Positions 51,872-61,231 of a stretch of 64,000 nucleotides of DNA are shown here, in pieces. The position numbers were made by a program, and so were the translations under genes. Each line of letters starts with the position of its first letter. Positions within the stretch are counted from its first letter, which is position 1. The notes under the pieces are model-generated. The model ran no database searches, was not told the origin of the DNA, and worked only from the letters and a program-made list of their open reading frames with translations. The stretch comes from Mucilaginibacter gossypii (GTDB lineage Bacteria; Bacteroidota; Bacteroidia; Sphingobacteriales; Sphingobacteriaceae): contig NZ_FNCG01000004.1 in NCBI RefSeq assembly GCF_900100945.1, positions 310,001 to 374,000 on the forward strand, read 5' to 3'.

Positions 51872-53044
51872 ATGAATAATAATATAGCATTACTGGTAGG
51901 ACTGAAGAATAATTTAGACTACAGTAAAAACTTTTATGCTACCACGCGCGCCCTTTACCCTGATGTTGAAATTGTTTTTACAAGTTACAATAGTACCGAC
52001 GGAACCCATTTATGGTTGGATAGTTTGAATGACAGCAATGTCAGGTATTATTATTCGGATGAAGCGAAAACATTTTCAGATACTTATAACAAGTGCATTG
52101 AAATAGCAACAAAAAAATACGTTGCCTTATTACATAACGATATAATAATTGCTCCCAATTTTATTGAATATCTGGAGAAAAGCATATCGAAACAAAGCAT
52201 CACCAAATTTACCACCGTTGAACCGCCGGTTTTTGCTGATGACGAAAGACCAGGCAAACTTGTAAAAGATTTTGGAGCCGATATTAACACCTTTGATATT
52301 GCGGGGTTTTATAAATACGCTGCTGAAATTCAAAACAAAAAGCAACCCGATGTTAAAAATGATGCTACAACTTTTTTCTTTTGTATGCTAAGAGAAACAT
52401 TGCTCGATATCGGCGGCTTTGACCCTTTATACAATCCGATGTTTTGTGAGGATGACGATATGATTATAAGACTGGGACTGCTGGGCCTCACAGGATACGT
52501 AACAGTTAATGCTTTGTGTTATCACTTTGTTAGTAAAACATCCAGGTTTTCAGAGGAGTATCAAAACCGTACCATGCAGATTGAACTAAACTCTAACCGT
52601 AATTTTTTCAGGAAGTGGGGTTTCAAAAATTCATCGGCAGTAAAAATAAAATACGACGTTGGGTTTGTAGTAAAGAATGGAAGCACAGAGTTGCTTGAAA
52701 AAATAGAACCACTTTGTGCTACCGTTTATGTAGATGGTGATTTCAACGAATATATTGATCGGGAGCAACGGAATACCCTGTTTAATTTAAATAATAAGAT
52801 AAAATCATACCATCAAAAAAAAGAAAATGACATCCTTGTTTTTTTTGACGGAAAGAAATTTGGTGCACGTTCGCTGGATATCCTGGAAAACCTAAGCGGC
52901 TTAATTACGCGCAAAAGACAGAAACGAACTGCAATAATTTACAAGTTGTTAGGGTTGGGCAATATGATATTCAGAAAGCATATTTTCCGGGTCAGGATAG
53001 CTAACTTTGCAACTTATCAACACCTGCTCATCAAAAGGAAATAA
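51872..53044 (+). CDS. GT2-like glycosyltransferase
   Basis: The frame opens at GTG 51836, but ATG 51872 (MNNNIALLVGLKNNL) is a better start: a possible TACCTTTA promoter box lies at about 51819, leaving a normal leader. The 390-residue GT-A-like protein has YNSTDGTHLWLDSL (about 43), the LLHNDIIIAPNFIEYLEK segment (about 88-105) with the metal-binding Asp, and GGFDPLYNPMFCEDDDMIIRLGLLG (about 186-210), the acceptor-site ED motif of GT2. Sugar and acceptor are unknown. The gene is AT-rich, and its stop overlaps the next start (ATAATG). Confidence 0.8.
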   Translation: MNNNIALLVGLKNNLDYSKNFYATTRALYPDVEIVFTSYNSTDGTHLWLDSLNDSNVRYYYSDEAKTFSDTYNKCIEIATKKYVALLHNDIIIAPNFIEYLEKSISKQSITKFTTVEPPVFADDERPGKLVKDFGADINTFDIAGFYKYAAEIQNKKQPDVKNDATTFFFCMLRETLLDIGGFDPLYNPMFCEDDDMIIRLGLLGLTGYVTVNALCYHFVSKTSRFSEEYQNRTMQIELNSNRNFFRKWGFKNSSAVKIKYDVGFVVKNGSTELLEKIEPLCATVYVDGDFNEYIDREQRNTLFNLNNKIKSYHQKKENDILVFFDGKKFGARSLDILENLSGLITRKRQKRTAIIYKLLGLGNMIFRKHIFRVRIANFATYQHLLIKRK

Positions 53045-53697
53045 TGTTTTTCAGTTTTTATAAAAATAAAGTAAGCATATCATACGGCGTAACGGTTTGT
53101 AATGAACATGAGCAACTAAACAAATTGCTGGCTCATTTGCTCAAAAACATTGATAAAAATGATGAAGTAATAATATTGCAGGATATTACTAAGGAGGATG
53201 AAAAAACTACCGCAGTAATTGAAAAGTATAAGCATCAAATAGTACATTTAAAGGCAAAGCTTAACAGCGATTTTGCATCGTTTAAAAATAACCTGGTGAA
53301 AAATGCATCCAGCGACTACCTGTTTCAGATAGATGCCGATGAAATCCCTAAGAAAACGCTTATCAAACGTATAAAAAAACGTTTGTACCGGAAGCCAGAT
53401 TGCGATTGCTTCCTGGTACCAAGGGTTAATATTGTTGAAGGGCTTACAGAGGCGCATATACAAAAATGGAACTGGACGGTTGATAAACTTAACCGCGTTA
53501 ACTTTCCGGATTACCAGTTTAGGATCCTCAAGTTAAACGGGCATATTAAATGGAAAAATAAGGTACATGAAGAACTTTATGGCTTTGAAAAAAGCTGCTA
53601 TTTGCCTCGTAAAAATGAGAAGTATTGCCTGATGCACATTAAAAACCTTGAACGACAGGAAGCCCAAAACAATTTTTATGATACCTTACAATCCTGA
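53044..53697 (+). CDS. small GT2 glycosyltransferase
   Basis: A 217-residue GT-A enzyme: KVSISYGVTVCNEHEQLNKLL (about 9-29), the nucleotide-binding stretch NDEVIILQDITKEDE and the metal motif ASSDYLFQIDADEIP (about 92-106). The PDYQFRILKLNGHIKWKNKVHEELYG segment (about 155-180) is like LPS core glycosyltransferases of the WaaE/KdtX group. It begins at the stop codon of the preceding gene, so translation is coupled. It is strongly AT-rich and lysine-rich. Confidence 0.82.
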   Translation: MFFSFYKNKVSISYGVTVCNEHEQLNKLLAHLLKNIDKNDEVIILQDITKEDEKTTAVIEKYKHQIVHLKAKLNSDFASFKNNLVKNASSDYLFQIDADEIPKKTLIKRIKKRLYRKPDCDCFLVPRVNIVEGLTEAHIQKWNWTVDKLNRVNFPDYQFRILKLNGHIKWKNKVHEELYGFEKSCYLPRKNEKYCLMHIKNLERQEAQNNFYDTLQS

Positions 53698-53715
53698 CCA
53701 AACACATTTATTTTA

Positions 53716-54984
53716 GTGAAACGTATAGCTTTTATTGTTCAGCGGTATGGCATCGAGGTTAATGGTGGTGCCGAGTACCATTGCCGTTTAGTTGCTGAAA
53801 AACTAAACAACCGTTTTACTGTTGAGGTGCTTACTACCTGTGCTAAAGATTATATGTCATGGGCAAACGAATACGCTATCGGCACCGAATTTATAAATGG
53901 CGTTAAGGTGATACGTTTCGGTGTTGAACACCCAAGGGACTTGAAAAAATTTAAGCTTGCAGGCCGCAGGTTACGGAAGAAAAAGCAAAGAAGATATCAT
54001 AGGTTGCTTGGCTATTTCGGGCAGCTGAAAAACTTTGAAAAATTGACCGGGGTTAAACCCCGGGCCGAAAACGAGTTAGCGTGGATAAAGGAACAGGGGC
54101 CTTATGTGCCCGAGCTCATCACGTTTTTGAAAACCAATCAGGAAAATTATGATGTCCTTATCTTTTTTACCTATTTGTATTATCCCACCGCTATAGGGAT
54201 TTCAGTGGCCTCTCATAAATCTATACTGATACCTACTGCTCACGACGAGCCACCTATATATCTCGAATTTTTTAGAAGCTTTTTTAAACAGCCTAAGGCC
54301 ATTCTTTATAATACCGAAAGCGAAAGACGCTTTGTTAACAAAGTTTTTGGTAACGAGGATATCTATTCAGACGTTGTTGGGGTTGGAATTGATGTGCCGG
54401 CACTTCAACCCAGTCCGGGCGCCAATGCTCTGCTACAACAGGCCGGCAATTATATTATTTATATCGGGCGTATAGAGGTTGCTAAGGCCTGTGATGAACT
54501 TATCAGCAACTTTATAAAGTTTAAGGCCAGTACGGATAATGATATTAAGCTTGTATTTGTAGGCAGGGCATTTATGCCGGTTACAGAACATCCGTCAATC
54601 ATTTACACTGGCTTTGTTGATGAATATATTAAATTTAACCTGCTCAAAAATTCCAGGGCGTTGGTAATTCCCTCAATATTTGAAAGCTTATCATTAGTAA
54701 CGCTCGAAAGCATGGCTTATGGTATTCCTGTTATAGCCAATGAAAAATGCGAGGTTATCAAAGATCATATTAATAAAAGTGGAGCCGGTTTCTTATATAA
54801 CAACCAGGAAACTTTTATAGCGGCTATCCAAACAGCTTTTAGTAATAATACAAATGTTGCGGATCTGAGCGAAAAAGCCAAATCATATGTAGCCGAAAAT
54901 TATACCTGGGTAAAAGTGTTAGAGAAATTTGATGCGGCTGTTGACTATGTAGCCGGTCATTCTTCGTCAAGCATCTCGCAATAA
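53716..54984 (+). CDS. GT4 glycosyltransferase
   Basis: A 422-residue GT-B enzyme. The start is GTG 53716 (MKRIAFIVQRYGIEVNGGAE), the only start giving the full donor domain. N-terminal Rossmann domain with VNGGAEYHCRLVAE (about 15-28), and C-terminal domain with YIGRIEVAKACDELI (about 255), then PSIFESLSLVTLESMAYGIPV (about 316-336), the EX7E nucleotide-sugar motif. Its last 28 bp overlap the 3' end of the convergent glycosyltransferase gene. It may act on LPS or exopolysaccharide. Confidence 0.87.
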   Translation: MKRIAFIVQRYGIEVNGGAEYHCRLVAEKLNNRFTVEVLTTCAKDYMSWANEYAIGTEFINGVKVIRFGVEHPRDLKKFKLAGRRLRKKKQRRYHRLLGYFGQLKNFEKLTGVKPRAENELAWIKEQGPYVPELITFLKTNQENYDVLIFFTYLYYPTAIGISVASHKSILIPTAHDEPPIYLEFFRSFFKQPKAILYNTESERRFVNKVFGNEDIYSDVVGVGIDVPALQPSPGANALLQQAGNYIIYIGRIEVAKACDELISNFIKFKASTDNDIKLVFVGRAFMPVTEHPSIIYTGFVDEYIKFNLLKNSRALVIPSIFESLSLVTLESMAYGIPVIANEKCEVIKDHINKSGAGFLYNNQETFIAAIQTAFSNNTNVADLSEKAKSYVAENYTWVKVLEKFDAAVDYVAGHSSSSISQ

Positions 54985-56024
54985 AGCTGCAGATATTGCC
55001 TTGCTGTTTCATCCCAATTGAATTTTTGCGCATGGGCCTTGATTTTTTCTGACGGGTTATGTTGGCGAAAATGCTGCATACCCTCATTAAATGCTTTTTG
55101 CATCTCGCTGCCATCAAAACTCGGGAAAAAGTAAGCGCAATCTCCTGCAATTTCGGGTAACGAAGTATGCGTTGAAGTAAAAACAGGTTTGCCGTGGTGC
55201 ATCGCCTCTATTACAGGCAAGCCAAAGCCCTCGGCTATTGAAGGGAAAACAAAGGCCTCACAATGTTTGTAATACCATGCTTTGTCATTATCTGATATTG
55301 TTCCAATTATTTTTACTCTGCTTTCCACTCCATATTTTTTTGCTTCTGCCATAACTTCGTCTTCATACGGGGTTTTTATCCCGGCTATAATGAGTTCAAA
55401 GTTGTTATTGGCTAATAATGCAGGTAAAACATGAAAGTTTTTCTTGGCAGATACGATACCTATAGTAAACAGGAATTTTCCTTTAGTATGATATGCGGGG
55501 AGGTGGCCGTGCGGTGATTCAAGTTTGTCGGCACCGTTGTAAATTACCGTTAATTTATCAGCTACTTCAGGAAAATAAGTAACAACATCTCTTGCAGCAA
55601 ACTTAGAAATGGTTACTATACGGTGGCATTTATTAATACGCTCGCCTAACTTTTTAAGGTAATGATTTAGTTTTTTTTTGCCAATATTTTCGTGAATCTG
55701 GTTAATATCATGTATAGTCATGATCTTCTTGTACTTGCTATGTACTTTTTTGGGTTTTAACCTTGAAAATTGATCGGTAAAATGGAAAAGTTTTATACTG
55801 TCTCTGTTTATGAAAAAAAACTTATGATATTTTTGGCGGAAATGCCGCTTCACTTCATCGTTATCAAAGTCAGATGTGGCGTCATATAAAAAATAACTCA
55901 AATCAAAATTTTTATTTTCTTTTATCAGTGCCTTTCCCAAGCTTCTTCCAAAATAAAATAAGCCTGTATTGGGATATTGCATCGAATCAAACGTTACCAA
56001 TACACGAGGTTTATTCATATCCAT
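54957..56024 (-). CDS. GT4 glycosyltransferase (convergent)
   Basis: A 355-residue GT-B enzyme. N-terminal domain with KKIMTIHDINQIHENIG (about 95-111) and RIVTISKFAARDVVTYFP; C-terminal domain with FTIGIVSAKKNFHVL (about 190) and FVFPSIAEGFGLPVIEAMHHGKP (about 270-292), the donor-binding EX7E motif. This pattern is typical of mannosyl- or other hexosyltransferases of LPS. Its 5' end overlaps the GT9 gene by 10 bp, so the two form an operon; its 3' end overlaps the plus-strand GT4 gene by 28 bp. Confidence 0.88.
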   Translation of the reverse strand: MDMNKPRVLVTFDSMQYPNTGLFYFGRSLGKALIKENKNFDLSYFLYDATSDFDNDEVKRHFRQKYHKFFFINRDSIKLFHFTDQFSRLKPKKVHSKYKKIMTIHDINQIHENIGKKKLNHYLKKLGERINKCHRIVTISKFAARDVVTYFPEVADKLTVIYNGADKLESPHGHLPAYHTKGKFLFTIGIVSAKKNFHVLPALLANNNFELIIAGIKTPYEDEVMAEAKKYGVESRVKIIGTISDNDKAWYYKHCEAFVFPSIAEGFGLPVIEAMHHGKPVFTSTHTSLPEIAGDCAYFFPSFDGSEMQKAFNEGMQHFRQHNPSEKIKAHAQKFNWDETARQYLQLYCEMLDEE

Positions 56025-57007
56025 GTTTTAACTTTCTCTGACACCATAAACGGCGTAATTGTTTCTAAATTGTTTGTTCCGCTTTCAATATAGCTCGCTT
56101 TTTTGCCAACAGGTGCCCATCGGCCAGGGTGTATAGGCCTTAATGAGGGGAATAATCCAAGGGTATTGATCCCGGTTAGAGCAGCCAAATGCAGCGGGCC
56201 TGTACCTGAAGCAATAAGCCCGCCAGTTTTACTTATAAATGCAATTAACTCACTTAACGACATCTTTCCGGTCATATCTTGTACTGTTGAAGGGAGTGTT
56301 TTCAGCCAGTTTGCAAGCAAGGCCTTTTCGTTTTCGGAGCCAGTTACAATGATGTTGAATTTTTCGGGTGAAAGGAGGTGTATCAATTCGGCAAAATTAT
56401 CCAGGCCCCATTCCATACCGCTGCCGTGTGATTTTGGATGGATGATCAGGTTAAACTTATCATTTACAAGTACAGAACTTAAAGCCGGCGTAAGCTCAAT
56501 TTTGCTGTGAAAGTTATTATTGGATATAATTTCTATTAAGGACGGTACATACTTAAGCCCCAATGGTTTTAACAACACCAGATTAAGCTGTGCCTCATGC
56601 AGGTCGGACTTTTTGCGGCTTAATTTTACCAGCCTGTTGCAGGTGTACCAATGAAAAACCCTGTTGGTTGTTCCTATCCGGAGCTTAATACCCGATTGTC
56701 TTGCTATCCTGGCAATATGTTTATTAGGCAACACATGAATTATTGCATCTACGTTTTGTTTCTGCAGATATTCAATCTGTTGTGCTTCGGAGAGCTTTTT
56801 TAATTCATCGTAATTAATAAATGAGTCTATTGAAGATATGGTATTGATTACTGGCTGCGTATAGGTACGGCCTAAAAAAGATACCATAGCATTTGGAAAT
56901 AATTGCTTAATGTATGCTGCTACAGGTAAAGTAAGTACAACATCGCCAATAGCGTCAACCCTGCTTATTAAGATGTGTGGTGTTTTTATATAATTAATAT
57001 CGGCCAT
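56015..57007 (-). CDS. GT9 glycosyltransferase (heptosyltransferase-like)
   Basis: Starts at ATG 57007 (MADINYIKTPHILISR) rather than the open frame limit 57052; 330 residues. RVDAIGDVVLTLPVAAYIKQ (about 16-35) with the catalytic Asp and SGTGPLHLAALTG (about 268-280) are the signatures of ADP-heptose:LPS heptosyltransferases (WaaC/WaaF). Bacteroidota members may use other sugars. With the neighbouring GT2 and GT4 genes it probably builds the LPS core. Confidence 0.9.
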   Translation of the reverse strand: MADINYIKTPHILISRVDAIGDVVLTLPVAAYIKQLFPNAMVSFLGRTYTQPVINTISSIDSFINYDELKKLSEAQQIEYLQKQNVDAIIHVLPNKHIARIARQSGIKLRIGTTNRVFHWYTCNRLVKLSRKKSDLHEAQLNLVLLKPLGLKYVPSLIEIISNNNFHSKIELTPALSSVLVNDKFNLIIHPKSHGSGMEWGLDNFAELIHLLSPEKFNIIVTGSENEKALLANWLKTLPSTVQDMTGKMSLSELIAFISKTGGLIASGTGPLHLAALTGINTLGLFPSLRPIHPGRWAPVGKKASYIESGTNNLETITPFMVSEKVKTWI

Positions 57008-57339
57008 TGTCTTAAAGAATTGTACGGGCAGGATTAAAAAAATGCTACACATTAATTTGCAATGATAAGATTAAATCTGTTACAGGGTTAATGTAATTTT
57101 ATATCGTTGTTATATTAATCCGCATCTTTTATAGATAGTAGTTTATAGATATCTTATTTATCTGATTAACAATTTATAGTTTTACTTATTCGTCTTTTGC
57201 TTAAATATTAGTTATTTATGTTAGTGGTATAATACGCATGATATATAATAAATAAGCCAATTCCCCGTAGCGAAGTTTTAATATTGGTATAAGGTGTTTG
57301 TTACATAATGAATAGATTTGGACTTTATTATCATTTGCT
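57008..57339. other. AT-rich divergent intergenic region
   Basis: 332 bp between the divergent GT9 and MeaB genes, among the most AT-rich DNA in the window. No tRNA, riboswitch or repeat family was recognised; it must hold both promoters, but no exact TAnnTTTG box was found. Confidence 0.4.
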
Positions 57340-58224
57340 TTGAATTTGCATCAAAATATCGTTGGTCAATTAAATTTTCGTGTAATTGCGCGTGCTTTAA
57401 CGATCGTTGAGAATGATCTTAATGGCAGCGGCGCATTGCTTAAAAGCCTTAAGTTTGATAAAAGCTGCCCGGTTATCGGCATTACCGGCCCACCCGGAGC
57501 CGGCAAGAGTACGCTGGTAAACGGTGTTATTGATTTACTTTTAAGAGAGGGAAAAAAAGTGGCTGTGCTGGCTATTGACCCTACATCGCCGTTTAATTTT
57601 GGCTCCCTGCTTGGCGACAGGATTAGGATGGCTTCTCATTTTACTCATCCCGATGTTTTTATCCGATCATTAGCCACACGGGGCTCTTTAGGAGGCTTGT
57701 CAGCAAAAACTATTGAGATGGCCGATGTGCTAAGGGCTGCAGGGTTTGATTTCGTGTTGATTGAAACAGTAGGCGTAGGGCAATCTGAAATTGAAATTAC
57801 TGGGCTTGCCGATATTACGCTGGTTGTATTGGTGCCTGAGGCAGGAGACGAGATTCAGCATATTAAATCGGGCTTGATGGAAATTGCTGATGCTTTTATT
57901 ATCAATAAAGCAGATCGGGAGGGGGCCGATGTGTTTGCCAATAATTTAAAAAAGATCATTGCACACAGCGTTAACGAGCAGCCGCCCATTTTTAAAACTA
58001 TAGCCTCCCAAAACCAGGGGCTCGTGGATATAGCCGCCTTTATACAAAACGCCAATTTAAAGCAAAATAACAGGCGTAAATTGCTGTTGACCGAAAAAGT
58101 ATACAAACTTATTCAGCAAAAAATGATGACTGGAATCGATAAAAAAAAGCTTCAGCTTGATATAGCTAAAGCTTTGGAGGCCGGAAATTTTAACCTGTAT
58201 AGTTTTGTGGATACTTATGTATAG
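57340..58224 (+). CDS. meaB: MeaB/ArgK-type GTPase, methylmalonyl-CoA mutase chaperone
   Basis: A 294-residue G3E-family GTPase that protects or loads cobalamin in acyl-CoA mutases. The start appears to be TTG 57340 (MNLHQN..); no upstream in-frame ATG fits. GTPase motifs are all present: P-loop GPPGAGKST (50-58), DPTSPF, ETVGVGQSE (about 140-148), NKAD (about 185-188). It is shorter at the C-terminus than E. coli ArgK (331). It is 19 kb from the mutase subunit gene and has its own leader. Confidence 0.93.
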   Translation: MNLHQNIVGQLNFRVIARALTIVENDLNGSGALLKSLKFDKSCPVIGITGPPGAGKSTLVNGVIDLLLREGKKVAVLAIDPTSPFNFGSLLGDRIRMASHFTHPDVFIRSLATRGSLGGLSAKTIEMADVLRAAGFDFVLIETVGVGQSEIEITGLADITLVVLVPEAGDEIQHIKSGLMEIADAFIINKADREGADVFANNLKKIIAHSVNEQPPIFKTIASQNQGLVDIAAFIQNANLKQNNRRKLLLTEKVYKLIQQKMMTGIDKKKLQLDIAKALEAGNFNLYSFVDTYV

Positions 58225-58233
58225 TTATTTGAT

Positions 58234-58270
58234 AGCTTAATGTAAAGAAAATACAGATTGAGCTTTTTTG
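58234..58270 (+). terminator. probable terminator after meaB
   Basis: AGCTTAATGTA (58234-58244) can pair, with small bulges, with TACAGATTGAGCT (58252-58264), followed by TTTTTT. Confidence 0.5.
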
Positions 58271-58293
58271 TTTATATAAATTTAATGTATGTT

Positions 58294-59583
58294 TTAGCTG
58301 TTCATAATTTCTTCAATGTGTTCTGCTTCAACCGGGATGCTGCCCATTAAATCTATATTACCGGTGCCGGTGATGAGGATATTGTTTTCGAGGCGGATAC
58401 CCAACCCCTCAGCGGAAATGTAAATGCCTGGTTCGCAGGTTAGTATATTCCCTGCCTCGAAAGGTTTATACCTGCTGGCATAGTCATGAACATCCAGGCC
58501 CAGATGGTGCGAGGTGCCATGCATGAAGTATTTTTTATACAGAGGGGCGTTTTTATCCTGTTTTTCAACATCATGTCTGTCAAGCAAGCCCAGGCCAATA
58601 AGCTCTCCCGTCATGATTTTACCAACTTCCTCCTGGTATTCATTCCATACTGTGCCTGCTACAATGAGTTTTGTAGCTTCCCGCATCACTTTTAAAACGG
58701 CATTATAAACCTGGCGCTGCCGCTCAGTGAAACGGCCGCTAACAGGTATTGACCGGGTCATATCAGCATTATAATTGCCATATTCGGCGCCGAAATCAAG
58801 CAGTATTACATCGCCCTTGTTACATACCTGGTTATTATCATTGTAGTGCAGCACAATAGCGTTGGCGCCCGAAGCAATAATTGGATTGTAAGCATGGCCC
58901 GTAGCACGCTGCCTGATGAATTCATGAATGATCTCAGCTTCAATTTCATACTCGGTTACACCGGGTTTGGTATATTTTAAAACACGTACAAAAGCATCAC
59001 GCGTAATGTCACAGGCTTTTTGTGTGAGCTGTATTTCAATATCTGATTTTATTACCCTAAGATCGCGTAAAATTGGCGCCGAACGGGTGTAATTATGAAG
59101 CGGGTACTTTAATTTAAGAGCTTCATACATGCGGTAATCGCGATATGGAACAGTATGAGCGTACCGGTCATTTTCATTAGTATTGATGTAAATATTTTCG
59201 CTATAGTTAATAATGCCATGGAGTATGGTATCATATTCATTCAGCCAAAAAATACTTTCAATGCCCGATGCTTCGCGTGCTTCCTCTTTAGTGTATTTGT
59301 GGCCTTCCCAAATAGCTATATGCTCGTTAGTTTGTCTTAAAAAAAGTACTTCTCTGTATGCTTTATTAGGACAATCGGGGTACAAAACCAGGATGCTTTG
59401 TTCCTGATCAATGCCCGTTAGGTAAAAAAAATCCGGGTTTTGTTTAAACATAAATGCCTGATCACCACTGCGCGGGAACTCGTCATTGGCATGAAAAATA
59501 GCGATTGAATTGGGTTTTGTTCTCGAAACGAAATTTTTTCTATTATTTGTAAATAAGCTATTTTTTATCGGCAGATATTTCAT
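58294..59583 (-). CDS. pepP: Xaa-Pro aminopeptidase
   Basis: A dinuclear-metal peptidase (usually Mn2+) of 429 residues releasing N-terminal residues before proline. N-terminal creatinase-like domain (about 1-165, beginning RKNFVSRTKPNSIAIFHAND) and C-terminal pita-bread domain. Metal ligands are visible as LLDFGAEYGNYNADMTRS (two Asp, about 257-274), the His of HGTSHHLGLDVHD (about 352-364), LTCEPGIY (Glu about 387) and RLENNIL (Glu about 402). It fits the PepP group and is a single gene converging with meaB. Confidence 0.94.
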   Translation of the reverse strand: MKYLPIKNSLFTNNRKNFVSRTKPNSIAIFHANDEFPRSGDQAFMFKQNPDFFYLTGIDQEQSILVLYPDCPNKAYREVLFLRQTNEHIAIWEGHKYTKEEAREASGIESIFWLNEYDTILHGIINYSENIYINTNENDRYAHTVPYRDYRMYEALKLKYPLHNYTRSAPILRDLRVIKSDIEIQLTQKACDITRDAFVRVLKYTKPGVTEYEIEAEIIHEFIRQRATGHAYNPIIASGANAIVLHYNDNNQVCNKGDVILLDFGAEYGNYNADMTRSIPVSGRFTERQRQVYNAVLKVMREATKLIVAGTVWNEYQEEVGKIMTGELIGLGLLDRHDVEKQDKNAPLYKKYFMHGTSHHLGLDVHDYASRYKPFEAGNILTCEPGIYISAEGLGIRLENNILITGTGNIDLMGSIPVEAEHIEEIMNS

Positions 59584-59658
59584 ATTTATCGGTTGAATAT
59601 TTTATTAAATCATTTTTTTTTAGTTATTTGTGTAACTATTACAATTTTTGGAACAATG

Positions 59659-59693
59659 TTTGGTCATGGATTCAAACATAATTACTAAATTTG
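59659..59693 (+). promoter_or_regulatory. promoter of the OmpA-family gene
   Basis: TTTG at 59659-59662 and a perfect TAAATTTG at 59686-59693 (23 bp between them). The leader is about 35 nt and A-rich (AAAAAAATCACAATTAAAATCG), which is typical of highly translated Bacteroidota genes. Confidence 0.55.
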
Positions 59694-59731
59694 AAAAAAA
59701 TCACAATTAAAATCGTTTAATCTTAAAAACT

Positions 59732-61093
59732 ATGAATTATTCTACATTAAAGAAAACAGTCGCATTGTCTTTTGCTTCTTTGATGGTTGCAGGTTTGGCG
59801 AATGCGCAAACCGATTCAACCAAAACAATGGCAACTACAACGTCATCTGAAACCTCAACCGCTAAGGTATTTGGTGGTTTAGGCCAGTACAGGAAATTTA
59901 GCATTGGTGTAAATGGTGGTGTTACCTCACAATCATTAGCAACCGGTGGTTCAAGCGATTTCCAAAAGAAAAAACTTAGCCTTGGTTATGGTATTTCATT
60001 GAAAGAGCAATTAGCACATTCTTTTGCTTTACAATTAGACCTGAACGGCGGTAAAATTAAAGGCGAAAATGATGGTACCGGCGGTACTTACCGTAATGGT
60101 TATGTTAGCTATGATACCAAATTCTGGCAAGGAAGTTTAAGCGCGGTTGTTAACGTTGCTACTATCGATTTCATCCGTCGTAAAAATGCTGTTAACTTCT
60201 ATTTCAAAGGTGGTTTCGGTTTAGCGATGTATGATCCAACTATTACAAGGATTAACAATGGAACCCAGGTAACCGGTCATTTCAAAAACGATGGTGCAAG
60301 CGGTACTCATTACGTAAAAGAATTGGTTATCCCTGTTGGTGCAGGTGTTAAATTCAGGTTAAGTGACGCTGTTGCCTTAGATTTGGGTTATACTCAAAAC
60401 TATGTTGATGGTGATAACCTTGACGGTTTCAACAGGGCTTATCCTACTAAAGACCACTACTCATACGGTTACGCTGGTTTAGAATTTACTTTAGGTTCAA
60501 AATCGAAACCAGTATTAGAGTGGGTTAACCCGGTTGCTATGATGTATGACGAGCTGTATGATGCAGCTTTACGTCAGGAAGTAGAAGCTTTAAAAGGCCG
60601 TGTTGCTAACGTTGAAACTGCTGTTAACGACCTGAAAAAAGATTCTGACGGTGACGGTGTTGCTGATCAGTTTGACAAATGCCCAGGTACTGCTGCAGGT
60701 AGCGTAGTTGATGGTTCTGGTTGCGTTATCGTATTCCCTAAAGATACTGTTGCTCCAACTCCAGCTGCTGCTTACTCAAACATCCAGTTTGAATTTGATA
60801 GCTCAGTATTACGTACTTCATCTTACCCAGTGTTAGATGCTACTTCAGCTGACTTGCGTTCATCTGGTTCAGCCGTTGAAGTTGATGGTTTCGCTTCATC
60901 TGAAGGTACTGCTGCTCACAACTTATCATTATCTAAAGACCGCGCTAACTCAGTAAAAACTTACTTAGTTAACTCTGGTGTTGATGCTAAGAAAGTGAAA
61001 GTAAAAGGTTACGGTGAAACTAACCCAATTGCTGACAACTCAACTGAAGAAGGTCGCGTACTTAACCGTCGTGTTCAATTCAAAAAGAAATAA
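59732..61093 (+). CDS. OmpA-family outer membrane protein
   Basis: A 453-residue protein: signal peptide (SFASLMVAGLANAQ, about 14-27), N-terminal beta-barrel (about 50-260), a helical linker (ALKGRVANVETAVNDLKK), one TSP3-like Ca-binding repeat DSDGDGVADQFDKCPG (about 303-318) and a C-terminal OmpA domain (about 350-453; FEFDSSVLR, then LSKDRANSVKTYL and RVLNRRVQF with the Asp and Arg that bind peptidoglycan). It tethers outer membrane to the cell wall. Codons strongly favour GCT, GTT, GGT, ACT, unlike its neighbours, so it is very probably highly expressed. Confidence 0.95.
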   Translation: MNYSTLKKTVALSFASLMVAGLANAQTDSTKTMATTTSSETSTAKVFGGLGQYRKFSIGVNGGVTSQSLATGGSSDFQKKKLSLGYGISLKEQLAHSFALQLDLNGGKIKGENDGTGGTYRNGYVSYDTKFWQGSLSAVVNVATIDFIRRKNAVNFYFKGGFGLAMYDPTITRINNGTQVTGHFKNDGASGTHYVKELVIPVGAGVKFRLSDAVALDLGYTQNYVDGDNLDGFNRAYPTKDHYSYGYAGLEFTLGSKSKPVLEWVNPVAMMYDELYDAALRQEVEALKGRVANVETAVNDLKKDSDGDGVADQFDKCPGTAAGSVVDGSGCVIVFPKDTVAPTPAAAYSNIQFEFDSSVLRTSSYPVLDATSADLRSSGSAVEVDGFASSEGTAAHNLSLSKDRANSVKTYLVNSGVDAKKVKVKGYGETNPIADNSTEEGRVLNRRVQFKKK

Positions 61094-61115
61094 TATCTGA
61101 TTAAATATTATTTGC

Positions 61116-61149
61116 GAAGGCTCCGGATAACCCGGAGCCTTCTTTGTTT
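61116..61149 (+). terminator. rho-independent terminator of the OmpA-family gene
   Basis: GAAGGCTCCGG (61116-61126) pairs with CCGGAGCCTTC (61132-61142), an 11-bp perfect stem, followed by TTTGTTTT. Confidence 0.92.
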
Positions 61150-61231
61150 TATAAGGTTTTGTATTTGATTGTTGTACCTTAATATAATAGGTATGGGTTT
61201 ACAGCGGCAAAATTTTGCGTAAGTTTGTGTA

